Both the position numbers and the translations under genes were made by a program. A DNA stretch of 51,717 bases from NCBI GenBank assembly GCA_017847875.1, contig JAGASN010000039.1, positions 1-51,717 of the forward strand. The letters run 5' to 3'. Below, piece by piece: positions 25,405 to 35,912 of the stretch; the first letter of the stretch is position 1; each line of letters begins with the position of its first letter. Origin of the DNA: Oscillospiraceae bacterium (lineage in GTDB: Bacteria; Bacillota; Clostridia; Oscillospirales; Ruminococcaceae). The notes beneath the pieces were generated by a model. That model saw only the letters and a program-made list of their open reading frames with translations, had not been told where the DNA came from and ran no database searches.

Positions 25405-27393
25405 TTGTTGAAAAAGAAAATTGACCTTCTTGAAATAGCGCTTATTGCCTTTATGGCGGTCACCGTAATTTTCACCGCAATGGCGGCGGGTTATGACCGG
25501 AAAATTTTTATGATCCAGCTTGTTATAACGATAATGGCTGTCGGTTTCGGAATCTGGAGGCTTTTTTCGGCAAGGCGCGATTCCAGGAAGTTTCTTGAAT
25601 ATGTCGGCGGAAGGCTCGGCGCAGTAAAAAGCGACGCCCTTATAAAATTCCCGCTTCCCGTTGCGGTAACGAACGGCGAAGGCGAAATTCTTTGGACAAA
25701 CGGATTTTTCCATGATTTTGTTATGAAAGGCGACGAATGTTACGGAAAGAACATAAAAAGCCTTGTTGAAAATTTTGATCTTGAAAAAGTTTTTGCTCCC
25801 GGCGGCTGTGAAGTAACCTGCCGCGGCGGAAACTACTCCGTTTGCGCAACAAGTTCCGCGGAAATGGGCGAAAAGCTTTATGCCTTTTATTTTATTGATA
25901 AAACCAACGAAAAAAAGGTCGAAAAACTTTATGAAGAAAGCCGTCCCGCGGTTCTTTCAATAACCCTTGATAACCTTGAGGAGCTTTTCGCCAACTGTAA
26001 GGAAAGCGAAAAAAGCTGGATCAAAGGCGAGGTTGAAAAGCTTTTTGAAGATTTTGTTGCGGAAAACCACGCTTTCTTAAAGCGCAACTCAAGCTCAAAA
26101 TATGTTGCCATCGTTGAGGAAAAATATCTCCGCAAAATGGAAGCGGAAAGATTTTCGATTCTCGACAGAGCGAGAAAAATCCTCACCAGCGAAGAACAGC
26201 CGGTAACTCTTTCCATCGGCGTTGCAAGAGGAGAATATTCACTCGATAAACTGAACGATTTTTCTCTCCAGGCTTTGGAAATGGCTCTTGGCCGCGGCGG
26301 TGACCAGGCTGCTGTAAAAACCGTAAACGGATATGAATTCTACGGCGGTTTTGCAAAAGGCGTTGAAAAACGAACCAAGGTAAAAACAAGGGTCGTCGCG
26401 GCTGCTCTTGCGGATCTTATTGAATCCAGTTCCAACGTTCTTGTTATGGGTCACCGTTTCGGAGATTTTGACTGCATCGGCGCCGCAATCGGAATGGCGG
26501 AAGGCGTCAGAGATATGGAAAAGGATTGCCATATCGTAGTCAACCGCGAAACCTGCCTTGCAAAACCCCTTATCGATAAAACAGAAAAGGCAGGAACGCT
26601 TGAACTTTTCATCTCCCCGGAAGAAGGAAAAAATCTTATCAACGAAGAAACCCTTCTTATCATTGTTGATACCCATATTGTAAACCTTCTTGAATCCAAG
26701 GAAATTTTCACTTCCTGCCGGAACGTTGTTGTAATCGACCACCACAGAAGAATGGTCGGAAGCATCGACAACGCGGTTATTTTCCTTCATGAACCCTATG
26801 CTTCCTCCGCTTCGGAAATGGTCACAGAACTTCTGCAGTATCTTGACGGCAGATGCAAGATAAAAAAGGCGGAAGCGGAAGCTCTTCTTTCCGGAATTAT
26901 GCTTGATACAAAAAGCTTTTCAATGCGCGCCGGAGTAAGAACTTTTGAAGCGGCGGCATATCTTAAAAAAATGGGTGCCGATACCGTAAAGGTAAAAGAA
27001 CTTTTCAGCGGAAGCCTTCAGAGCTATCAGCACCGTTCCAAAATCGTTTCCACTGCGGAAATCTACCGCGGATGCGCCGTTTCCTTCGCGAAATCCTATG
27101 ACGATATCGGAATTGTTGCGCCCCAGGCGGCGGATGAACTCCTTGCAATAAAAGGCGTTGCTTCCTCCGTTGTTATGTATAAAACGCCCGTAGGCGTTTC
27201 CTTCTCCGCAAGAAGCCTTGGCGGAATGAACGTTCAGGTAATTATGGAAGCTCTCGGCGGCGGCGGTCACCAGACTATGGCTGGCGCCCAGATTCCGGAT
27301 ATTACCCCCGGCGAAGCAAAGGAAAAACTTCTTGCCGCAATCGATGATTATTATGAAAAAGCCGCAGGACATGCGGACGAACAAATAAATTAA
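25405..27393 (+). CDS. gdpP: Cyclic-di-AMP phosphodiesterase GdpP (DHH family)
   Basis: A 662-residue membrane protein that degrades c-di-AMP. Two N-terminal helices (about 10-28 and 35-50) lead to a PAS-like region, a degenerate GGDEF domain (about 170-310), then the DHH phosphoesterase domain with GHRFGDFDCIG (349-359), a VDTH and an IDHHR motif, and the DHHA1 part ending GGGGHQTMAGAQ. This is the full GdpP/YybT layout. It starts with tandem TTG codons at 25405 and 25408 after GGAGG; spacing slightly favours the second. It heads a cluster with rplI 27 bases downstream, a common Firmicute order. Confidence 0.93.
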   Translation: MLKKKIDLLEIALIAFMAVTVIFTAMAAGYDRKIFMIQLVITIMAVGFGIWRLFSARRDSRKFLEYVGGRLGAVKSDALIKFPLPVAVTNGEGEILWTNGFFHDFVMKGDECYGKNIKSLVENFDLEKVFAPGGCEVTCRGGNYSVCATSSAEMGEKLYAFYFIDKTNEKKVEKLYEESRPAVLSITLDNLEELFANCKESEKSWIKGEVEKLFEDFVAENHAFLKRNSSSKYVAIVEEKYLRKMEAERFSILDRARKILTSEEQPVTLSIGVARGEYSLDKLNDFSLQALEMALGRGGDQAAVKTVNGYEFYGGFAKGVEKRTKVKTRVVAAALADLIESSSNVLVMGHRFGDFDCIGAAIGMAEGVRDMEKDCHIVVNRETCLAKPLIDKTEKAGTLELFISPEEGKNLINEETLLIIVDTHIVNLLESKEIFTSCRNVVVIDHHRRMVGSIDNAVIFLHEPYASSASEMVTELLQYLDGRCKIKKAEAEALLSGIMLDTKSFSMRAGVRTFEAAAYLKKMGADTVKVKELFSGSLQSYQHRSKIVSTAEIYRGCAVSFAKSYDDIGIVAPQAADELLAIKGVASSVVMYKTPVGVSFSARSLGGMNVQVIMEALGGGGHQTMAGAQIPDITPGEAKEKLLAAIDDYYEKAAGHADEQIN

Positions 27394-27420
27394 ATCCCCA
27401 CCGAAAGGAGATATTTTGAT

Positions 27421-27864
27421 ATGAAAGTTATTCTTCTCGAAGACGTAAAAGGTTCCGGAAAAAAAGGCGAACTTATAAATGCTTCCGACGGTTATGCAAG
27501 AAACTTTCTTCTTCCGAAAAAACTTGCAATGGAAGCAACTTCCCAGGCGATGAATGAACTTAAACAGAAAGAAGCCGCAAAGGAACGCAAACTTGCCCTT
27601 GAAAAACAGGCAGCAATGGATTCCGCCGCGGTTATCAAGGAAAAAACCGTTAAATTCACCGGCGTTGCCGGAAACGGCGGAAAACTCTTCGGTTCCATCA
27701 CCGCGGCTGACGTTGCGGCGGAAATTAAAAAACAGTTCGGAATCGAAGTTGACAAGAAAAAAGTTTCTCTCGAAGGCGATATCAAAACCTACGGAACTTT
27801 CAATGCGGAAGTCAAATTCGGTCATTCCGTTTCCGCAAAGATTTTTGTTCTTGTTTCTGAATAA
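27421..27864 (+). CDS. rplI: 50S ribosomal protein L9
   Basis: A 147-residue ribosomal protein binding 23S rRNA. The N-terminal domain [16 protein letters not shown], the [14 protein letters not shown] motif and the long connecting helix (about 40-75, rich in Lys/Glu/Ala) before the C-terminal domain are all typical. A GAAAGGAG site precedes the ATG. It lies between gdpP and dnaB as in Bacillus; two palindromic repeats separate it from dnaB. Confidence 0.96.
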   Translation: MKVILLEDVKGSGKKGELINASDGYARNFLLPKKLAMEATSQAMNELKQKEAAKERKLALEKQAAMDSAAVIKEKTVKFTGVAGNGGKLFGSITAADVAAEIKKQFGIEVDKKKVSLEGDIKTYGTFNAEVKFGHSVSAKIFVLVSE

Positions 27865-27869
27865 TAATT

Positions 27870-27925
27870 GCGCCCCTTGTTAAAGGGGAGAGGGCCACAT
27901 CGCGTAAGCGGTGGCGAGGGGATTC
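27870..27925 (+). repeat. Palindromic repeat, left member of an inverted pair
   Basis: GCGCCCCTTGTTAAAGGGGAG, then a hairpin around CACATCGCG-TAAG-CGGTG, then CGAGGGGATTC. Its partner at 27932-27983 faces it six bases away. Confidence 0.65.
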
Positions 27926-27931
27926 ATCTTA

Positions 27932-27983
27932 AAATCCCTCCGTAATCCTGCGGATGACACCTCCCTTTAGGCAAGGGAGGCTT
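27932..27983 (-). repeat. Palindromic repeat, right member of an inverted pair
   Basis: Read on the minus strand: AAGCCTCCCTTGCCTAAAG, GGAGGTG, the hairpin TCATCC-GCA-GGAT, then ACGGAGGGAT. The pair lies between rplI and dnaB and has the same outward arrangement as the pair flanking the DUF559 gene. Confidence 0.75.
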
Positions 27984-28002
27984 TATTGCGAGGTGAAAAA
28001 TT

Positions 28003-29355
28003 TTGGAAAACGATAATCCACTTTTGCTCGGAATGGATCTTCCATATAGCCTTGAGGCGGAACAGAGCGTTTTGGGTGCGGTTCTTGTTGAACCGGGCTG
28101 CCTTTCCGAACTTGTCGAAAGGCTCCGTCCGGATTCTTTCTATCGTCCCCAGCACAAAGCGCTTTTTAACGAAATGGTGCGGATGTTCACCGCCGGTGAA
28201 CCCGTTGACTTCATAACCCTTCTTGAAGCCGCAAAGGAAGACGAAATTTTCCAAAGCGAACAGGAAGCAAAAATCTATCTTTCCCGCCTTATGGAAATTG
28301 TTCCTTCGGTAAGAAATCTGGGTGCTTATGTCGATATCATTCTTGATAAACAGCTTACCAGAAACCTTATCGAAATTTCCGGCGATATTCTTAATAACGC
28401 AAGGGAAAGCGGCGCGGAAGGAAAACTTCTTCTGGATTCCGCGGAGCAGAAAATTTATGATATCCGCCAGGGAAGGGACGCAAGAGGGCTTGTTCCCATA
28501 AGCGACACCCTTATCGAGGCTTATGACCGAATCAACAAGCTTTCCGGCGAAGACAGAGAACAATATCTCGGTTTGAAAACCGGTTATTCCGCGGTTGACG
28601 GAAAACTCGGCGGACTCAACAAATCCGACCTTGTTATAATTGCGGCCCGTCCGGGTCTCGGAAAAACCAGCTTTGCGCTTAACATTGCCGCAAAAGTCGC
28701 AATGAAGCAGAAAAAGAACGTTGCGATTTTCTCTCTCGAAATGAGCTCCGAACAGATAACTTCCCGTATGCTTTCCTGTGAAGCAATGGTCGAAAGCTGG
28801 AAGCTCCGAATCGGTTCTCTCGAAGCTTCCGACTGGACAAGACTTGCGGAAGCTGCGCAGATGCTCAACAAAGCGAATATCCTTATCGACGATACCGCAG
28901 GCATCACCGTTTCCGAAATGAAGGCAAAACTCAGAAGAGTTAAAAACCTCGACCTCGTAATCGTTGACTATCTCCAGCTTATGTCTTCCGGAAAAAGAAG
29001 CGACAACCGCGTTCAGGAAGTTTCCGAAATGACAAGAAACCTTAAACTTATGGCGAAGGAACTCAACGTTCCGGTAATTGTCCTCTCCCAGCTTTCCCGT
29101 GGAACCGAAAGCAGGCAGGGCCATAAGCCCATGCTTTCCGACCTTCGTGAATCCGGTTCAATCGAGCAGGATGCGGATATCGTAATGTTCCTTTACCGCG
29201 AATCCTATTATCAGCAGCAGGAAGGCGTTGCAACTCCCGAAGCGGATACCGTTGAGGTAATTGTTGCGAAAAACCGCCACGGCGAAACCGGAACCGCAAC
29301 CCTTTGCTGGGACGGCCAGTTCACAAAGTTCACCACTATGGAGGAAGAACGATGA
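28003..29355 (+). CDS. dnaB: Replicative DNA helicase
   Basis: A 450-residue hexameric helicase that unwinds DNA at the fork. The N-terminal domain begins PYSLEAEQSVLGA; the RecA-like domain has Walker A ARPGLGKTS (215-223) and Walker B in LVIVDYLQLM, followed by LSQLSRG and LRESGSIEQDADIV. It starts with TTG behind GCGAGGTG. Its stop overlaps the tilS start by four bases (ATGA). Confidence 0.95.
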   Translation: MENDNPLLLGMDLPYSLEAEQSVLGAVLVEPGCLSELVERLRPDSFYRPQHKALFNEMVRMFTAGEPVDFITLLEAAKEDEIFQSEQEAKIYLSRLMEIVPSVRNLGAYVDIILDKQLTRNLIEISGDILNNARESGAEGKLLLDSAEQKIYDIRQGRDARGLVPISDTLIEAYDRINKLSGEDREQYLGLKTGYSAVDGKLGGLNKSDLVIIAARPGLGKTSFALNIAAKVAMKQKKNVAIFSLEMSSEQITSRMLSCEAMVESWKLRIGSLEASDWTRLAEAAQMLNKANILIDDTAGITVSEMKAKLRRVKNLDLVIVDYLQLMSSGKRSDNRVQEVSEMTRNLKLMAKELNVPVIVLSQLSRGTESRQGHKPMLSDLRESGSIEQDADIVMFLYRESYYQQQEGVATPEADTVEVIVAKNRHGETGTATLCWDGQFTKFTTMEEER

Positions 29356-30728
29356 GCACCGCGCCGCTTGATATTGAAGCAGTCAAAAAAGTTATTGAGC
29401 ACCATAAGATGCTCGAAAACTGCGGCGGAATCGTTGCGGCGGTTTCCGGCGGGTGCGATTCTTCCGTTCTGCTCCATATCCTTTGGAGATTGAGCAGGGA
29501 AATGGGTTTTAAAATACTTTGCGCCCATATAAACCACAACCTCCGGGGAAGCGAAGGCGACAGGGACGAAGCTTTTGTCCGTTCCCTTTGCGAAAAATAT
29601 GGGATAGAATGCCGGGTTTTAAGCGCAAACGTAACGGAATATGCCGAAAAGAACCGTTTGAGCACCGAAGAAGCCGGAAGGAAGCTCCGCTATGAGTTTT
29701 TTGAGCATTGCGCAAACGAACTTTGTGAAAACGCAAAAATCGCAACGGCTCACAGCCTTTCGGACTGCGCCGAAACCTATATTTTCAATTCGGCAAGGGG
29801 CGCTTCCCTTTCCGGAATCTGCGGGATACCGCCGGTTCGCGGAAAAATAATCCGCCCGCTCATCGAATTTTCAAGAGAACAGATCGAAGCTTACGCCGAT
29901 GAGCACGGCGTTGGTTACGTCACCGACAGCACCAATCTTACGGACGAATATACCCGCAACAAAATCCGCCACGGCGTTATTCCGGTGATGAAGGAAATCA
30001 ACCCCGGTTTTGAAAAAGCTTTTCTCCGCCTTTCAAAAAATCTTCATGAATCCAGGGATTTTATCGATTCCGAAGCGGAAAAACTTCTTGAAAAATCAAA
30101 AACCGAAAACGGATTTGACGGAAAAATCCTTAAAAACGCCCACCCTGCCCTTAAAAACAGAGCCGCGGCGATGATTCTCGAAAACTTCGGATTTTCGTTT
30201 GATTTTGAAAGGACCCTTCGCCTTGCGGAAAGGTTCGGAAACGAGGATTTTAAGGAAGAACTTTCCAAAAATGAATATCTCGTTCAGATGGGCGGAATTG
30301 TTTTTAAGGGAAAAAAGCCGGAAAAATCTCCGGAAATTTCCGAAAGGGCTTTTGCCGAAGGTGAATTTCTGATTTCTTCCGAAAAAACGGCCGAAATCCG
30401 GATTTTGTCATCCGATGAACTTAAAAATTCATATAAATTTAATAATATTGTATTAAAAGATACATTTGATTTTGATAAAATAAAAGGCAACGCAGTAATT
30501 CGTTCCCGAAGAGAAGGCGACAAAGCCGATATCCACGGCGGAACGAAGACCCTTAAAAAACTTTTCATCGAAGAAAAAATTCCGGCGGAAGAAAGAAATT
30601 CCGTGGCGGTTGTTTCCGATGATGAAGGCGTTGTCTGGGTGGAAGGTTTCGGCGCCGCAAGGCGCGCAAGAACTTCCGAAAAAACAGTCAATGCGGCGGA
30701 AATTAAAATCCGCCGGAATATAAAATAA
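29352..30728 (+). CDS. tilS: tRNA(Ile)-lysidine synthetase
   Basis: A 458-residue enzyme that makes lysidine at C34 of tRNA-Ile(CAU). The PP-loop SGGCDSS (32-38) binds ATP, and the AHINHNLRG and DEYTRNKIRH motifs are family-specific; a C-terminal domain with RSRREGD and TKTLKKLFIEEKIP follows. The ATG at 29352 overlaps the dnaB stop. It is followed by hpt and ftsH, the conserved Firmicute order. The gene contains exact TTGAGCAC motifs near 29395 and 29658. Confidence 0.94.
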   Translation: MSTAPLDIEAVKKVIEHHKMLENCGGIVAAVSGGCDSSVLLHILWRLSREMGFKILCAHINHNLRGSEGDRDEAFVRSLCEKYGIECRVLSANVTEYAEKNRLSTEEAGRKLRYEFFEHCANELCENAKIATAHSLSDCAETYIFNSARGASLSGICGIPPVRGKIIRPLIEFSREQIEAYADEHGVGYVTDSTNLTDEYTRNKIRHGVIPVMKEINPGFEKAFLRLSKNLHESRDFIDSEAEKLLEKSKTENGFDGKILKNAHPALKNRAAAMILENFGFSFDFERTLRLAERFGNEDFKEELSKNEYLVQMGGIVFKGKKPEKSPEISERAFAEGEFLISSEKTAEIRILSSDELKNSYKFNNIVLKDTFDFDKIKGNAVIRSRREGDKADIHGGTKTLKKLFIEEKIPAEERNSVAVVSDDEGVVWVEGFGAARRARTSEKTVNAAEIKIRRNIK

Positions 30729-30754
30729 TTCTGATGAAAGGGAAGCGTTAGAAA

Positions 30755-31303
30755 ATGCGTACTATCGAAGAAGATATTGAAAGAATCCTTATTTCCGAAA
30801 AGGATATCAAAAAAGCCGTTAAAAAAATGGGAAAACAGATAAGCAAGGATTATGCTGACAAAAACCTTATGCTTGTCGCGGTTCTCAAAGGTTCCATAAT
30901 TTTTATGGGCGACCTTATGAGAGAAATTTCCATTCCGCTTAACATCGATTTTATGTCCGTTTCAAGTTATGGCGGCGGAACAAAATCTTCCGGCGTTGTA
31001 AAAATCATCAAGGACCTTGACCACGATCTTTCCGGAAAAGATATCCTTATTGTTGAAGATATTCTCGACAGCGGAATGACCCTTTCCTATCTCAAAAAAA
31101 TCCTCAGCCAGAGAAACGTTGCTTCCATCAGAATTGCAACCCTTCTTGATAAACCGGAACGCAGAATTGCGGACGTTACCGCGGATTATTTCTGCTTCAC
31201 CGTTCCGGACGAATTTGTTGTGGGCTATGGCCTTGATTTTGACCAGCAGTACCGCCACCTTCCCTATATCGGCGTTCTTAAGCCCGAAATCTATGAAAAA
31301 TAA
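30755..31303 (+). CDS. hpt: Hypoxanthine phosphoribosyltransferase
   Basis: A 182-residue purine salvage enzyme that joins hypoxanthine or guanine to PRPP. The PRPP loop is VEDILDSGMTL from residue 100 with Glu101-Asp102, and the flexible-loop segment SSYGGGTKSSG lies at 70-80. The C-terminal DEFVVGYGLDFDQQYRHLPYIG motif contacts the base. It sits between tilS and ftsH, 26 bases after tilS, with a GAAAGGGAAG site. Confidence 0.96.
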   Translation: MRTIEEDIERILISEKDIKKAVKKMGKQISKDYADKNLMLVAVLKGSIIFMGDLMREISIPLNIDFMSVSSYGGGTKSSGVVKIIKDLDHDLSGKDILIVEDILDSGMTLSYLKKILSQRNVASIRIATLLDKPERRIADVTADYFCFTVPDEFVVGYGLDFDQQYRHLPYIGVLKPEIYEK

Positions 31304-31342
31304 TTGCTTTTTTGGCAATAATATAAAATCGGAGTTGATGTT

Positions 31343-33223
<1,881 letters not shown>

Positions 33224-33230
33224 TTGAGTC

Positions 33231-33265
33231 AAATAAAAAAGGCACCCAAGGGTGCCTTTTTTATT
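33231..33265. terminator. Bidirectional terminator between ftsH and the thioesterase gene
   Basis: The stem AAAAAGGCACCC/GGGTGCCTTTTTT with a minimal loop, seven bases past the ftsH stop and just before the convergent stop at 33272. Confidence 0.9.
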
Positions 33266-33271
33266 TGCTTA

Positions 33272-34009
33272 TTAAAAAGCAAGTTTTGCAAGGAATGCGG
33301 GTTTTCCGTCCGTGGAACGAATTCCCGCGGCAAGAACTTCGCCGTTTTCTTCTTTAAGGCGAAGTTCAACGCTTTCGCCAAGGCGAAGTTCGCCGGTAAA
33401 ACCGATTTCATAACGGGAAAGATTTCCGAGGTTCGCTCTTGCTTCTTCCGGAAGAGCGTCCATGATAAGGTCGCCGTAGCGGAAATTGTTGACGTGGTCG
33501 AGGGAATCTATCCAGCTCGGCATAACTTTTTGTGTCATAACAACGGGAAAATCATCGGGTTTTATGCGGATACGGCTTTCCGCTTTAAGAAGTTCCTTTC
33601 CGTTTCCAAGCTGATCGACTTTTTCGAGAACTTCGGGGTCGGAACAAAGGCGGCGGGTCTTCATATCAAAAATTGAGGAGAAAGTTGCCGCAACGGCGGC
33701 AACGCTTCCGTCCGGATGGCAAATTTCAACTTCGCGGCGGAAATAAACTCCCTTTTTCTCGGTGTGCCAGGTTCGGACAGAAAGTCTTTCGCCGTCACGA
33801 ATGGGAGATTTTATATCCACGCTTATGGAAAGAAGTATCCAGGAAACGCCGTATTCACGCATAAGATGAGGAACATCGAGCCCGATGTTTTCAAGATGTT
33901 CCTCGGAGATAACGACGATTATGCGCTGGAGCGCAGAAAGGGTAAGTGCACGGTTTTCGTTCTGGGTTCCGGTGTCGGTCCGGAAAAGATAGGTCTGTTC
34001 AAGTTCCAT
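33272..34009 (-). CDS. Acyl-ACP thioesterase (FatA/FatB-like double hotdog)
   Basis: A 245-residue bacterial acyl-[acyl-carrier-protein] thioesterase that would release fatty acids from ACP. The N-terminal hotdog has the GVSWILLSISVDIKSPIRDGE region, and the second hotdog has DSLDHVNNFRYGDLIMDALP, which carries the conserved Asp/Asn/His-type active residues of this family. No signal peptide. It follows cysS by six bases on the same strand, so it is probably the last gene of the T-box-controlled operon. Confidence 0.85.
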   Translation of the reverse strand: MELEQTYLFRTDTGTQNENRALTLSALQRIIVVISEEHLENIGLDVPHLMREYGVSWILLSISVDIKSPIRDGERLSVRTWHTEKKGVYFRREVEICHPDGSVAAVAATFSSIFDMKTRRLCSDPEVLEKVDQLGNGKELLKAESRIRIKPDDFPVVMTQKVMPSWIDSLDHVNNFRYGDLIMDALPEEARANLGNLSRYEIGFTGELRLGESVELRLKEENGEVLAAGIRSTDGKPAFLAKLAF

Positions 34010-34015
34010 TTTTCA

Positions 34016-35413
34016 TTATGCCTTTTTCCATTTAACGCCCTGGGGAGTATCCTCAAGAACAATTCCCATGGCTTTGAGTTCGTCGCGGATTCTGTCCGCT
34101 TCCGCCCAGTTGCGCTCTTTTCTTGCGGCCTGGCGAGCGGCGATAAGGTTTTCAACTTCCTCCTCAAGGCTCTCTTTTTTGCGGTTATAAAGAATTCCGA
34201 GAACGTTGGTGAGCGCATCGAAAAGTTCTGCCGCAGCTTCAAGAGCGGATTTTGCGTGAGGAGAAGTGATGAAGGTGTTGATTTCGCGGACGAGGTCGAA
34301 AATTACCGCAACCGCATCGGCGGTGTTGAGGTCATCGTCCATGGCGGTGATGAATGCCTGTTTTTTCTCTGCGAGCATTGCAAGGAATTCTTCTTCGCCG
34401 CCTTTGTTTTCTGCCGGTGCGTTTTCAATTGCGAAATCGAGGTTGTCGCGGCAGGTGTACATTCTTTCGAGAGAAGCCTTTGCGGACTCGATAACAGTGA
34501 GGGTATAGTTAAGGGGCATTCTGTAATGAGCCTGGATCATCATGTATTTGATGGGCTCATAGCCGTATTTTTCTGCAACGTCACGGACGGTGAAGAAGTT
34601 TCCGAGAGATTTGGACATTTTTACGTTATCGACGTTGATATAGCCGTTGTGCATCCAGTAATGGGCATATTCGTGACCGGTGCAGCATTCGCCCTGGGCG
34701 ATTTCGTTTTCGTGGTGGGGGAAGACAAGGTCCTGACCGCCGCAGTGGATGTCGATGGTTTCGCCAAGGTGGTTTTTGATCATTGCGGTGCATTCGATAT
34801 GCCAGCCGGGTCTGCCTTCGCCCCAGGGAGAAGTCCAGCTCGGTTCGCCGGGTTTTGCGGCTTTCCAAAGGCAGAAATCAAGCGGATCTTCCTTTTCGGA
34901 GTCTGCTTCAATTCTTGCGCCGGATTCAAGGTCGGAAACGTCCTGGTGAGAAAGTTTTCCGTATTCGTCAAATTTGCGGACGCGGAAATAAACGCTGCCG
35001 TCGGAAAGGGGATAGGCGTAGTCTTTTTCAACAAGGGTTTCGACAATTTCGATGATTTTTGTCATGTTTTCGGTTGCCTTCGGGTGAACGGTCGCGGGTT
35101 TTACGCCAAGTCCTTCCGCATCTTTTTTATATTCGGCGATATATTTTTCCGCAACTTCCGCGGAAGATATTCCTTCTTCGTTGGCGCGTTTGATGATTTT
35201 GTCGTCAACGTCGGTGAAGTTCTGAACAAAGGTTACTTTGTTGCCGAGGAATTCAAGATAGCGGCGGAGAACGTCGAAAACGCAGATTGGTCTTGCGTTT
35301 CCGATGTGGATAAAGTTATAAACGGTGGGTCCGCAGGCATAGATTTTGAATTCGCCGGGAACAAGAGGAACAAGTTCCTCTTTTTGTCTTGTCATTGTGT
35401 TAAAAACTTTCAT
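34016..35413 (-). CDS. cysS: Cysteinyl-tRNA synthetase
   Basis: A 465-residue class I synthetase that charges tRNA-Cys. Cys27 begins the zinc site in ACGPTVYNF, the HIGN signature is at 36-39, further zinc ligands lie in WHIECTAM and HHENEIAQ, and the KMSKSLGNFF loop binds ATP. It lies downstream of a Cys T-box and cysE, so supply and use of cysteine would be co-regulated; a DUF559 gene with repeats separates cysE from cysS. Confidence 0.96.
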   Translation of the reverse strand: MKVFNTMTRQKEELVPLVPGEFKIYACGPTVYNFIHIGNARPICVFDVLRRYLEFLGNKVTFVQNFTDVDDKIIKRANEEGISSAEVAEKYIAEYKKDAEGLGVKPATVHPKATENMTKIIEIVETLVEKDYAYPLSDGSVYFRVRKFDEYGKLSHQDVSDLESGARIEADSEKEDPLDFCLWKAAKPGEPSWTSPWGEGRPGWHIECTAMIKNHLGETIDIHCGGQDLVFPHHENEIAQGECCTGHEYAHYWMHNGYINVDNVKMSKSLGNFFTVRDVAEKYGYEPIKYMMIQAHYRMPLNYTLTVIESAKASLERMYTCRDNLDFAIENAPAENKGGEEEFLAMLAEKKQAFITAMDDDLNTADAVAVIFDLVREINTFITSPHAKSALEAAAELFDALTNVLGILYNRKKESLEEEVENLIAARQAARKERNWAEADRIRDELKAMGIVLEDTPQGVKWKKA

Positions 35414-35433
35414 TTTTCGGGTGCTCCTTTATA

Positions 35434-35853
35434 TTAAAATAGCCTTCCCAGAGGGGAAGGTGGCCGCGAAGCGGGCGGATGAGGGATTACCCCCAATCTG
35501 CGTTTCACGACCAGGTCAATGTGTGCGCAAACATTTTCGAAATTTCCATTAATATCTTTATTCAAAAAACGGACAACTTCAATTCCGACACTGTTAAGAT
35601 AATCTGTGCGTTCCGAATCATAACTTAACCCGTCGGGAATGTAATGTTGTTTTCCGTCAATTTCAATTACGAGGTTTGCTTTTCTGCAATAAAAATCAAC
35701 TATATAGTTACCGATTACTCTTTGTCTGTTGAACTGTACCGGATATGTTTTTAAAAAATCATACCAAAGGTGTTTTTCTTCCGGCGTCATATTTCTGCGT
35801 AAATCCCGTGATTTATCGCACAGATTTGAATTGGACCCAAAATTTCTCGGCAT
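35434..35853 (-). CDS. DUF559 (Vsr-like) endonuclease-domain protein flanked by inverted repeats
   Basis: A 139-residue protein with the DUF559 pattern of Vsr-like PD-(D/E)XK nucleases: Glu26 in TPEEKHLW, Asp53 in YIVDFYC, Glu64 and Asp66 in LVIEIDG, and His70 in KQH. It probably nicks or cuts DNA. It lies between two inverted copies of the palindromic repeat. The GAGGG of the upstream copy acts as its ribosome-binding site six bases before the ATG, and its last ~18 residues (Pro-rich tail) are encoded by the downstream copy. It interrupts the cysE-cysS order, so it looks like cargo of a mobile cassette (inference). Confidence 0.82.
   Translation of the reverse strand: MPRNFGSNSNLCDKSRDLRRNMTPEEKHLWYDFLKTYPVQFNRQRVIGNYIVDFYCRKANLVIEIDGKQHYIPDGLSYDSERTDYLNSVGIEVVRFLNKDINGNFENVCAHIDLVVKRRLGVIPHPPASRPPSPLGRLF
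35442..35490 (+). repeat. Palindromic repeat flanking the DUF559 gene (cysS side)
   Basis: GCCTTCCCAGAGGGGAAGGTGG, in outline, then the hairpin CCGC-GAA-GCGG, then CGGATGAGGGATT. It overlaps the 3' end of the DUF559 reading frame. The first 22 bases are identical to the other flank read in reverse. Confidence 0.85.
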
Positions 35854-35857
35854 CGCT

Positions 35858-35912
35858 ATCCCTCATCCGTCATTTCCTTCGGAAATGCCACCTTCCCCTC
35901 TGGGAAGGCTTT
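35858..35912 (-). repeat. Palindromic repeat flanking the DUF559 gene (cysE side)
   Basis: On the minus strand: the same left palindrome as 35442-35490, then a different hairpin CATTTCC-GAA-GGAAATG, then CGGATGAGGGAT. It encodes the last 15 residues and the stop of cysE, and supplies the DUF559 ribosome-binding site. Confidence 0.85.
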
